A DNA stretch of 64,000 nt from Acidobacteriota bacterium (GTDB taxonomy: Bacteria > Acidobacteriota > Blastocatellia > Pyrinomonadales > Pyrinomonadaceae), in contig QHXI01000052.1 in NCBI GenBank assembly GCA_003222895.1, positions 54,109 through 118,108 on the forward strand. The letters are read 5' to 3'. The notes beneath the pieces were generated by a model. The model saw nothing but the letters and a program-made list of their open reading frames with translations, did not search any database and was not told the DNA's origin. Made by a program: the position numbers and the translations under genes. Shown here piece by piece: positions 16,461 to 23,887 of this stretch. Positions within the stretch are counted from its first letter, which is position 1; every line of letters starts with the position of its first letter.

Positions 16461-17228
16461 ATGAAGCCAATCATCAAAGCGGACAGCCTGGGGAAAAAAT
16501 ATCATCTGGGTCGACGCGAGACGGTGGCGCCGACTCTGCGCGAAGCACTTAAAGACTCGCTAAAGTCGGCGGCGCAACTTATTCGTGGTCGGAATCGCAG
16601 TGACCCGATCGTCTGGGCGTTGGATGACGTTAGCTTCGAAGTGCAGCCCGGCGAAGTAGTCGGAATCATCGGACGCAACGGCGCCGGAAAATCGACGCTG
16701 CTGAGAATTCTCGCGCGCATCACTCGACCAACGAGAGGTCTCGCGGATCTTTATGGTCGGACCGGAAGTTTGCTCGGAGTCGGCACTGGTTTTCATCCCG
16801 ACCTGACTGGCCGCGAAAATATTTACTTGAACGGCGCGATTCTCGGAATGAACAAGCAGGAAATCACGCGCAAGTTCGACGAAATTGTCGCGTTTGCTCA
16901 GGTCGAAGGTTTTCTGGACACGCCCGCGAAACGATATTCCAGCGGAATGTATTTACGTCTCGGGTTTGCAATCGCGGCCCATCTCGAACCGGACATTCTG
17001 CTGCTTGATGAAGTGCTGACAATTGCCGACGCAAGCTTTCAGAAGAAATGCTTGCAGAAGATTAAGGACGCCAGTCGTGACGGCACGACCGTCCTATTCG
17101 TCAGTCATAATCTGACTTCCGTCAAGCAGGTGTGCGATCGTGCAATTCACATTCATTCCGGCCAGCTTTATGACGATGGCGCACCTGAGGCGGTCATCAG
17201 CAACTACCTAAAAAGCATTTCGCATTAG
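16461..17228 (+). CDS. ABC transporter ATP-binding protein for polysaccharide export (Wzt-like)
   Basis: The 255-residue ATPase has Walker A GRNGAGKSTLL, the signature YSSGMYLRLGFAIA, Walker B ILLLDEVL and the switch His in LFVSHN. It pairs with the Wzm-type permease just upstream to drive glycan export. It ends soon after the nucleotide-binding domain and lacks the C-terminal carbohydrate-binding domain of the longer Wzt proteins, so the chain is probably not recognised through a terminal cap by this subunit. Its TAG stop touches the convergent WecB stop (TAGCTA), leaving no spacer. Confidence 0.94.
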   Translation: MKPIIKADSLGKKYHLGRRETVAPTLREALKDSLKSAAQLIRGRNRSDPIVWALDDVSFEVQPGEVVGIIGRNGAGKSTLLRILARITRPTRGLADLYGRTGSLLGVGTGFHPDLTGRENIYLNGAILGMNKQEITRKFDEIVAFAQVEGFLDTPAKRYSSGMYLRLGFAIAAHLEPDILLLDEVLTIADASFQKKCLQKIKDASRDGTTVLFVSHNLTSVKQVCDRAIHIHSGQLYDDGAPEAVISNYLKSISH

Positions 17229-18332
17229 CTACTTGAAATCGATCAGGGCGTCCAGAATTCTTTCGCTGGCCTTACCGTCGCCGTAAACATCCGTTGCATT
17301 ACTCATTGATCGATAGGCTTCGTTGTCTTCCTGCAATCTGGAAATCTCTGCCACGATTGCTTCAGTTTCGACACCTACGACGCGCGCCACTCCGGCAGTC
17401 ACGACCTCAGGTCTTTCGGTTACATTTCGCAGCACCAGCACTGGCTTACCCAGGCTGGCCGCTTCTTCCTGCAAGCCTCCGGAATCAGTGACGATCGCAA
17501 ATGACTTGTGAGCCAAATGAATCAGCGACAAATAATCCATCGGATCGAGTAGAACGATCCCTTCAGCCCCGCCGAGTAATTGTCGGACGGGGCGATCGAC
17601 CTGAGGATTGCGATGTACCGGATAGACTATTTTTATGTGGCCGCGATAGCGACGAACTGTCTCGAGCAACGCACGGCAAATGTTCGCTAAAGGTTGGCCG
17701 AAGTTTTCGCGCCGATGCGCGGTCACCAGAATTACCGGCACGCCATCCAGAAGCGAGCTAACCTCAGGCGGAACTGGACGCTGCAACATCAACTTGAGCG
17801 CGTCGATACCGGGGTTTCCGGTTACATGAATTCGATCGCCGGCGATGCCTTCATCGATCAGGTTCTGCCGGGCGTTCTCCGTGGGCGCAAAATGAAGGTC
17901 CGCCAGCAAACTCACAATCCGGCGGTTGATCTCTTCGGGAAACGGTTGCCATTTGTTATCAGTGCGCAAACCGGCCTCGATGTGCGCGACCCGCAAGCCG
18001 GCATGAAATCCCGCCAGAGCCGCAGCGGCAGCAGTAGTCGTATCACCTTGAATTAGCAGCCAACCAGGTTGTTCGTTCTTTAGTATCGGCTCCAGCTTCT
18101 CGAGCACCGCTGCAAAGACCCGCGACGGCGACTGATCGTCAGCCATGATATCGAGATCGTAATCGGGCTTGATCGCAAACAGCTCCAGCGGTGAGTCCAA
18201 CATACCTCGATGCTGTGCAGTCACACAGACCTTTACATCAAATGAGTTAGACCTTCGCTGCATCGCCTGAATCACCGGCGCCATCTTGATGGCCTCCGGT
18301 CGCGTTCCGAATATTGAAAGGACTTTGAGCAT
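17229..18332 (-). CDS. wecB: UDP-N-acetylglucosamine 2-epimerase (non-hydrolysing)
   Basis: The 367-residue protein matches the canonical WecB/MnaA family: FGTRPEAIKMAPVI at the N-terminus, GDTTTAAAAALAGF, HIEAGLRT, PFPEEINRR, VTAHRRENFG and TDSGGLQEEA. It converts UDP-GlcNAc to UDP-ManNAc in the cytosol, supplying ManNAc or ManNAcA for the surface polysaccharide. The start at 18332 (MLKVLSIFG) is preferred to a start 17 codons upstream that would overlap the FabH-like stop. It is the last gene of a minus-strand run that begins with the 1000-residue fusion. Confidence 0.92.
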   Translation of the reverse strand: MLKVLSIFGTRPEAIKMAPVIQAMQRRSNSFDVKVCVTAQHRGMLDSPLELFAIKPDYDLDIMADDQSPSRVFAAVLEKLEPILKNEQPGWLLIQGDTTTAAAAALAGFHAGLRVAHIEAGLRTDNKWQPFPEEINRRIVSLLADLHFAPTENARQNLIDEGIAGDRIHVTGNPGIDALKLMLQRPVPPEVSSLLDGVPVILVTAHRRENFGQPLANICRALLETVRRYRGHIKIVYPVHRNPQVDRPVRQLLGGAEGIVLLDPMDYLSLIHLAHKSFAIVTDSGGLQEEAASLGKPVLVLRNVTERPEVVTAGVARVVGVETEAIVAEISRLQEDNEAYRSMSNATDVYGDGKASERILDALIDFK

Positions 18333-18367
18333 CAGCCTGGTCTTGGGTTTAGCTTGATTCCTTGAAT

Positions 18368-19357
18368 CTATGAAACGCGGCAAAGGCCTGCGCCCCAGGT
18401 GAATCCCGCGCCGAATGCTGGAAGCAAAACATAATCCCCCGACTTCGTCTCGTGAGCGCGACGTAATTTGTCGATGGCTATTCCCATCGAGGCTGAAGAA
18501 GTATTGCCCAAGTCTTCCATGACGGAGATTGCCGTGGTCTTCTCAGCCGAAACACTAAGATTGCGCATCACTCGAGCCAGCAGATTCGAATTGCCTTCGT
18601 GTGGAACGACCCAACGGACTTCCTCAACGGCAATATGATTGCGCTGCAAAATAGCTTCGCAGGCGGTGACGACTTTGCGTGACGCTTGCAAAATTACCGA
18701 TTGACCAACCATTCGTGGCAACGAATCCGCGGCTTTACCGGGCCGACCGAATTCCGTTCCTGGACTACGAATTCCCAAATCATCCATGTAGTTGCCGTCC
18801 GTTGCCAGTAGTATGTCCAAGATTTCCAGAGAGGCCTCGCCACGCGCAGCCGACACGATCAAGGCAGATGCTCCATCCCCAAAGAGCATTGAAATTTTTC
18901 CAGATTCCGGCGACATTTCAAGCCACGGCGACTGGATTTCAGCCAAACAAATCGCCACGTTACAAGCGACTTTCGTGGCGATCAGCGCTCGAGCTATTTG
19001 CAAACCGTAAAGGGCGTTGCAACACGTGGCGCGAATATCCAGGCATGGAATGTCGCGCAAACCATTTTTTCTTTGCACGGCTGCGGCGGTTCCCGGAATG
19101 AAACGATCGGGCGTCATCGTGCCAAATAAAAGGTAATCCACGTCTGCTGGCGCCAGCCGAGCATCTTTCAAAGCGCGTCCGAGAGCAGCTACGGCTAACG
19201 AGCTGGTTGTTTCCGTTGAAGAAGCCCAGCGACGGCGGCGAATCCCGGCCGACTTAAAAATATAGTCGGGATCGAGACCCAACGCCTCGGCGATTTCTTC
19301 ATTGGAAACTATTCGTTCGGGCAGATAGATGCCCGACCCTGCCACACACGCCTCCAC
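18368..19357 (-). CDS. Beta-ketoacyl-ACP synthase III (FabH-like)
   Basis: The 329-residue protein has the KAS III thiolase fold. The catalytic Cys is at residue 112 (IRATCCNALYGL, where most FabH have ACSGF), the active-site His in VVPHEGNS (usual PHQAN), and the Asn in LGNTSSASMG. So all three catalytic residues are kept, but the Cys is followed by Cys-Asn instead of Ser-Gly and PHQAN is PHEGN, which suggests a specialised substrate. KAS III enzymes condense acyl-CoA with malonyl-ACP or transfer acyl groups. It is 3 bp downstream of an ACP gene, and an SGNH and an MBOAT gene precede that, so it probably loads or builds an acyl chain for polysaccharide acylation. Confidence 0.88.
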   Translation of the reverse strand: MEACVAGSGIYLPERIVSNEEIAEALGLDPDYIFKSAGIRRRRWASSTETTSSLAVAALGRALKDARLAPADVDYLLFGTMTPDRFIPGTAAAVQRKNGLRDIPCLDIRATCCNALYGLQIARALIATKVACNVAICLAEIQSPWLEMSPESGKISMLFGDGASALIVSAARGEASLEILDILLATDGNYMDDLGIRSPGTEFGRPGKAADSLPRMVGQSVILQASRKVVTACEAILQRNHIAVEEVRWVVPHEGNSNLLARVMRNLSVSAEKTTAISVMEDLGNTSSASMGIAIDKLRRAHETKSGDYVLLPAFGAGFTWGAGLCRVS

Positions 19358-19360
19358 CGT

Positions 19361-19603
19361 CTAATCCTTTCGCGAGCTGAGGTATTGCTCAATTGCGGCG
19401 ATGCTGTGGAAATTTTCAGCATCGATATCGGGATCTGGAATCTTGATACCGCCGTTCGCCTCGAGCAAAACGATTAAATCGACCAATTGAAAGCTATCGA
19501 GTACGCCGCTTTTGAAGAGGTCGTCATCTCTTACAGGCGACGCGACGCCGACAGTCTTTGCGCGTTCAGTCAAAAAATCGAGCGCGGCTGCGGGTATGGT
19601 CAT
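19361..19603 (-). CDS. Acyl carrier protein
   Basis: The 80-residue protein has the four-helix ACP pattern, with a phosphopantetheine attachment Ser at residue 37 in GVLDSFQLVDLI. DSF in place of DSL is also seen in carrier proteins of DltC type. The end of the protein (PDPDIDAENFHSIAAIEQYL) is the usual acidic helix pair. The gene lies between an SGNH-protein gene and a FabH-like gene with gaps of 6 and 3 bp, so it almost certainly carries their acyl intermediate. A dedicated carrier is inferred, since a primary FabF-linked ACP is expected elsewhere in the genome. Confidence 0.9.
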   Translation of the reverse strand: MTIPAAALDFLTERAKTVGVASPVRDDDLFKSGVLDSFQLVDLIVLLEANGGIKIPDPDIDAENFHSIAAIEQYLSSRKD

Positions 19604-19609
19604 TGAATA

Positions 19610-20578
19610 TTATGGTTGCAATGCGCCCTTGCTTTTAAGGCTTTCAATCAACTTGTCCGTGCGCCGCAATCCGCCTTCGAAGGTCAGATGATAGTAACCA
19701 TCATAGAAATTCTCCAACGGAAAACTCATTTCCACTGGTGTGTCCAGGATGGGAAAACGCAATAGCCGTTGTAAGTTTTCGGCGATACTTTGAGTGTCCG
19801 CCGTTCGTCTCCCTAATAATTCGCGCGGAATGGGCGGAAAAGAAAAGTACACGCGGGCGCCTCGCCGCTCGCATGCGAGGCTGAATTGATTCAGGCCGTT
19901 TATTGCGCGGACCATCGTTTCCGGGGTCGCATCGGTACCTGCTATCGGCAGGTCTTTGATTTCCAGTCTCTCGGGCCTGTTGTAGTGTCCTACAATATCA
20001 CCGTAATCATTAACGGCAGCGCGGCGATAAACCGCGCCGTTGTCTTCTAAATAGGCTTTGAGAATTTTGTTCTTGCCATCGACTGTGTAGCGAAACACAT
20101 TGCCGGCAATGATGAAACCTTTATTTAGAACTTCGACCATGTTGCCGGAGGCAAACGATCGAATGGCCGCGGGCCTTTGCTCCAGTTCGGCGTACAAGAA
20201 TTCGCCCTTGCCGTAATAAAACGATCCGAAATGTTCGTATTCAGGCGAGATGACAATTACATCGCCGCGCCGCACCCAGGGCGCGACGTTATTAAGCATG
20301 AAAGCCAACCCGTCGCCAACATTCACGCCCATGTTGATCGGATGATAGCCGGTGCGCTTTTCCAGTTCCGGAGAATTTATGCCGAACAACAAGTTCGACC
20401 CGCCGATTAGAATCAGACGCGGTGAGGCCGCCTGTTCCAGCAGCCGCTGCTTGTCCTTATTCGCCGCGCCCAGCTCGAGACTGAAAGGTTTTTGCTTCAC
20501 ATAGACGGACAGAATGATGGCCCAGATGGCTAGATGCGTCATCAGAAACAGCGACAGCTTGCGAAGAAACATCCACAT
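19610..20578 (-). CDS. SGNH-fold/DltD-like membrane-anchored protein
   Basis: The 322-residue protein has an N-terminal membrane helix (residues about 5-27), then the SGNH-type motif LILIGGSNLLFGINS (Ser in GGSN). A middle region follows with VIVISPEYEHFG, and the C-terminal motif YYHLTFEGGLRRTDKLI supplies a conserved His near the end. MBOAT transferases often work with such partners (DltD with DltB, AlgX/AlgJ with AlgI), which pass or accept acyl groups outside the membrane. Here the MBOAT gene precedes it by 6 bp and the ACP gene follows. The catalytic Asp was not located with certainty. Confidence 0.8.
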   Translation of the reverse strand: MWMFLRKLSLFLMTHLAIWAIILSVYVKQKPFSLELGAANKDKQRLLEQAASPRLILIGGSNLLFGINSPELEKRTGYHPINMGVNVGDGLAFMLNNVAPWVRRGDVIVISPEYEHFGSFYYGKGEFLYAELEQRPAAIRSFASGNMVEVLNKGFIIAGNVFRYTVDGKNKILKAYLEDNGAVYRRAAVNDYGDIVGHYNRPERLEIKDLPIAGTDATPETMVRAINGLNQFSLACERRGARVYFSFPPIPRELLGRRTADTQSIAENLQRLLRFPILDTPVEMSFPLENFYDGYYHLTFEGGLRRTDKLIESLKSKGALQP

Positions 20579-20584
20579 AAGTTT

Positions 20585-22045
20585 TCAGAACTGATAATAG
20601 TAAAACTGGCTGATCGAGTATGTGCCGAAATAGATCACGATGAAAATCACACCCTGATACACGAACCATCTGACAATAGTAGGCCGTCCGTCCATGACCA
20701 GAGGATGTTCGCGGCGCCGCTGTAGCCACTCAATCCCAACAAAGCCGAGCATAAAAATCGCAAACGTTTTTCCCGCAAGAGGATAAGCTGGATATGGATG
20801 AAGTAGAGCCCGCAGTGAACGGTACGCGGTCGCCGAAAAAATATCGCTGAAAATTTTCTTCAGAATCAAAAAAGCTTTTCCCACAGTTTCAGCACGGAAA
20901 AAGATCCACGTCAAACAGATGAAACCGAATGTCAGCGACGTCCTGATTGTCGATTTGAGGAAAGACCCGAACTTGCTGATCGCGGCGGGTCGGGCGCCGG
21001 TTTTCAGAAACACGGCGGGCAGTACGGCTGTTCCGTTCAGTCCAGCCCAAATCAAAAAGTTCCACGACGCGCCATGCCACAATCCGCTCAACATGAAAGT
21101 TATCATCACGTTGAGTATCTTGCGTACAGCTGAACCCCTGATGCCGCCCAGGCGAAAATAAACGTAGTCTCTAAACCAGCTCGTCAGTGAAATATGCCAA
21201 CGCCGCCAGAACTCAGCCGGTGATTGGGCGAAATAGGGATAAGCAAAGTTTGGCCCGGAGCGGATGCCCAGCAATTTACCGGCGCCGATGGCAATGTCCG
21301 AATAGGCCGAAAAGTCGCAGTAGATTTGAAATGCAAAACAAACTGTCGCGAAAAGCAGCGCTGTGCCCGGCCTATTCGCAGCTTCACCGTAAACAAGATT
21401 CACAATCGGCGCGAGGTTGTCGGCCAACACCATCTTCTTAAAAAGACCCCAAAGGATCTGCCGGCATCCGTCCGCAGCGAGCGGATAACTGAAGCGGCGC
21501 TCGGCAAGCAACTGGCGCAGAAGATTGCCGGCCCGATCGATAGGTCCCGCGAGAATCTGCGGAAAGAACGAGACATACGTCAGATAGGCGACCAGATTAC
21601 GCGTCGGATCAAGCCGACCGCGGTAAACGTCAATCACGTAACTCAACGATTTGAAGGTGTAGAAACTGAGACCGACGGGCAATAGCACTTTGACGAGGGT
21701 GGGATCTGTGCGCCATCCGATAGATTTGGCGAGAAGTTGGAAATTCTCGGAAAAGAAATTGAAGTACTTGAAAAATACAAGTGTGCCGATATTGGTGAGA
21801 ATGCTCAGTCCCAGCAGGCTATGGCGAAGACGAATCTTCTGCGCTTTTCCCAGCAGAATAGCCAGCAGGTAATCTATTGTTCCTGAGACTAGCAGCAGGA
21901 CGCCGAAGCGGCGATCCCATGTCAGGTAAAATAAGTAACTGCTAATTAGGAGTAAGACGTTTTGCGGTCCGAGTCTTCGAAGAGTCCAGTAAACCGCGAA
22001 AACGATTGCTAAAAAAAGGATGTAGGTCGGGGTGGTGAAGGCCAT
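20585..22045 (-). CDS. MBOAT-family membrane O-acyltransferase
   Basis: The 486-residue polytopic protein belongs to the MBOAT family (AlgI/DltB-like). The motif RRWHISLTSWFRDYVYF and the catalytic-His motif SGLWHGASWNFLIWAGLNG (about residues 315-335) are present, along with roughly ten hydrophobic helices. Such proteins move acyl groups across the inner membrane to glycans. The start codon overlaps the stop of the preceding methyltransferase gene (TAATG), so translation is coupled. An SGNH gene, an ACP gene and a FabH-like gene follow in order with tiny gaps, giving a dlt-like set with its own condensing enzyme. Confidence 0.92.
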   Translation of the reverse strand: MAFTTPTYILFLAIVFAVYWTLRRLGPQNVLLLISSYLFYLTWDRRFGVLLLVSGTIDYLLAILLGKAQKIRLRHSLLGLSILTNIGTLVFFKYFNFFSENFQLLAKSIGWRTDPTLVKVLLPVGLSFYTFKSLSYVIDVYRGRLDPTRNLVAYLTYVSFFPQILAGPIDRAGNLLRQLLAERRFSYPLAADGCRQILWGLFKKMVLADNLAPIVNLVYGEAANRPGTALLFATVCFAFQIYCDFSAYSDIAIGAGKLLGIRSGPNFAYPYFAQSPAEFWRRWHISLTSWFRDYVYFRLGGIRGSAVRKILNVMITFMLSGLWHGASWNFLIWAGLNGTAVLPAVFLKTGARPAAISKFGSFLKSTIRTSLTFGFICLTWIFFRAETVGKAFLILKKIFSDIFSATAYRSLRALLHPYPAYPLAGKTFAIFMLGFVGIEWLQRRREHPLVMDGRPTIVRWFVYQGVIFIVIYFGTYSISQFYYYQF

Positions 22046-22884
22046 TAGCCTTGAAGAGGATTGTGCGCCGCAGCGTTTTGTTTGATTGCGAGAAAAAGCC
22101 CTCGTGATCGTGTAAACATGTGGAATTGATATTGATCGGCCGAGTAGTCGTGCTGCTCAAAGACAAGATCGAAACCGGCTCTCAACGCCGCGCGCAAAAG
22201 CGATTCTTTCGTCAACCAGAAAGACCTGTTGTTCGAGTATGACGCCCAGGGCATCACTTCGGGGTCGGCGTGCGGTTCGAACTCGAAAAACCACCGGCCT
22301 TCATATTCGAAACCATCAATGGTTTCGCGGACCAGCGATCCGAGCTTGAGCCTGGAATCGAGAAGCTTAAGCGCCTGGTCGTCAGCCGGAGCATAGTGTG
22401 ATTCGATGATCAGCATGCCGCGCGTCGCCGCAGCTACCTGTTGCAACCAGGCGACCGGGTCATTCAAGTGGTAGAAGATTCCCAGCGCGAGCACGACATC
22501 AAACGTGCGATATTTTTCACGACTGAAATTCTTAACATCGTCCAATCGAAATTCCATTTGCGGCAAGTCAAAGTGCTCTTTCAGCAGCAGGCATTTATCC
22601 AGATTCATTTGCCGGGCTTCGAGGCCAATGACCTCCATGCCCTCTCGCGCCATCGCCAGCGTAAATCCGCCTTCGAGGCAGCCAAGATCGGCAACTCGCA
22701 AACCTGAAAGTTGCTCGCGATAAAAAAAGGAAAGCGCCCGCAGGATGGCCTTGAGGCGCAGATCGGTCTCCATGAAATCCGGCTTGCCGGGCATCGTCGA
22801 GGTGTCCGAATTGAGCTGGATGTTGTGCGCGGTCCATTCCTGCACCGCCAAACGCCGTCTTAACTCTTCATTGGATAGAGACAT
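22045..22884 (-). CDS. Class I SAM-dependent methyltransferase
   Basis: The 279-residue protein has the Rossmann-like methyltransferase core: motif I VADLGCLEGGFTLAMAREG, acidic loop VIGLEARQMNLDKC, and the post-motif LDDVKNFSREKYRTFDVVLALGIFYHLNDP. It probably methylates a sugar hydroxyl or a carboxyl of the surface glycan; the acceptor cannot be read from the sequence. It shares the TAATG junction with the MBOAT gene, so methylation and acylation may be coordinated. The ATG at 22884 is the first in frame and lies 25 bp after the preceding gene. Confidence 0.85.
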   Translation of the reverse strand: MSLSNEELRRRLAVQEWTAHNIQLNSDTSTMPGKPDFMETDLRLKAILRALSFFYREQLSGLRVADLGCLEGGFTLAMAREGMEVIGLEARQMNLDKCLLLKEHFDLPQMEFRLDDVKNFSREKYRTFDVVLALGIFYHLNDPVAWLQQVAAATRGMLIIESHYAPADDQALKLLDSRLKLGSLVRETIDGFEYEGRWFFEFEPHADPEVMPWASYSNNRSFWLTKESLLRAALRAGFDLVFEQHDYSADQYQFHMFTRSRGLFLAIKQNAAAHNPLQG

Positions 22885-22909
22885 TCGTTAGACCGGGCAA
22901 CCACTCGGA

Positions 22910-23854
22910 TCAGACTATTCGCAGCCAAAGACTGCCACCCGCGCCACCAAGTGATTGCGGCATGAGCTCCCTCAATCGATCTGAATGAAAGCGTTCGAGA
23001 TAGTTAATAAACAGAGCTATGCGAAATGACGGATTGTATTGCAGGAAGGCTCGCAATAAATATGCCTCATTCCATGAGATACCTAAATCGCAAATCCACT
23101 GCTTGGGATATTCAAAAGGATAAAAAATATCGTGGAAATGAATGTACACACCCGACTGGAGTTTCGGCAAAACCTCAAAGACCAGATAGTTGACATCACT
23201 GCCCGCTTTACTGACATGAGTTGAGTCAATGAAAAGAATGTCATTAGCCGCGAGATTAAGAAACGTTCCCGGGTCAACATCCTGTAGTGGCGTCTGCAAA
23301 AGCTGGATTCGATTCGAATCGGCCGGCTCCAGCAGAGACAGAAATGATGCGGGATTTGGTTCGATAAAAGTGCAGGAAATCTTATTGGCAAAGAAGCGCT
23401 CGTTGGTGTCCAGCATTACGCAGGAAGAATAGCCGGCTCCGACTTCAATAATTCTTTTCGGTTTGAGGTGGCGGATCAAACCATACAAGCAAATGCCGTC
23501 CGCAAACCCGAACATCGGGTTTTGCAGAAAATATCGCAGGCCCTTCGTCTTCCCAGGTTGAAAAGGGATCTCATCGCAGTACTCGGCGAGTGACGTCAGC
23601 GTGAGAAGTTGCTCGTTAACATTCAAATCGATCGCCGGAAGACGTTCGGGAATTCTAAAGATTCTTTCCTCATTGCGCCGGACCTCGTCGTGAGAAGGAA
23701 TCGGCGAATAAAAGTGACCGTCAGGTACGCAGGAGACTTGAGCCTTACTTGTTGCCGCCTCATCCGGCTGAACCAAAGAAGTATCAGGCTTGCGTCCAAA
23801 CGTTCCGGCAAGCGGCATAATCCTCTTCAGTTTTTTGATTACTCCAGGGGCCAT
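22910..23854 (-). CDS. Class I SAM-dependent methyltransferase (Methyltransf_24-like)
   Basis: The 314-residue protein carries motif I IIEVGAGYSSCVMLD in its middle (about residues 137-151), then ISCTFIEPNPASFLSLL and ILFIDSTHVSKAGSD. This is the layout of the Methyltransf_24 / class I group often found in polysaccharide clusters. The first 60 residues are polar and probably disordered. It is followed by a second methyltransferase gene and preceded by the 1000-residue fusion on the same strand. The acceptor is unknown. Confidence 0.82.
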   Translation of the reverse strand: MAPGVIKKLKRIMPLAGTFGRKPDTSLVQPDEAATSKAQVSCVPDGHFYSPIPSHDEVRRNEERIFRIPERLPAIDLNVNEQLLTLTSLAEYCDEIPFQPGKTKGLRYFLQNPMFGFADGICLYGLIRHLKPKRIIEVGAGYSSCVMLDTNERFFANKISCTFIEPNPASFLSLLEPADSNRIQLLQTPLQDVDPGTFLNLAANDILFIDSTHVSKAGSDVNYLVFEVLPKLQSGVYIHFHDIFYPFEYPKQWICDLGISWNEAYLLRAFLQYNPSFRIALFINYLERFHSDRLRELMPQSLGGAGGSLWLRIV

Positions 23855-23887
23855 CGAAGAATTCGGTTTGACTAAGTCGCAAAGCCA

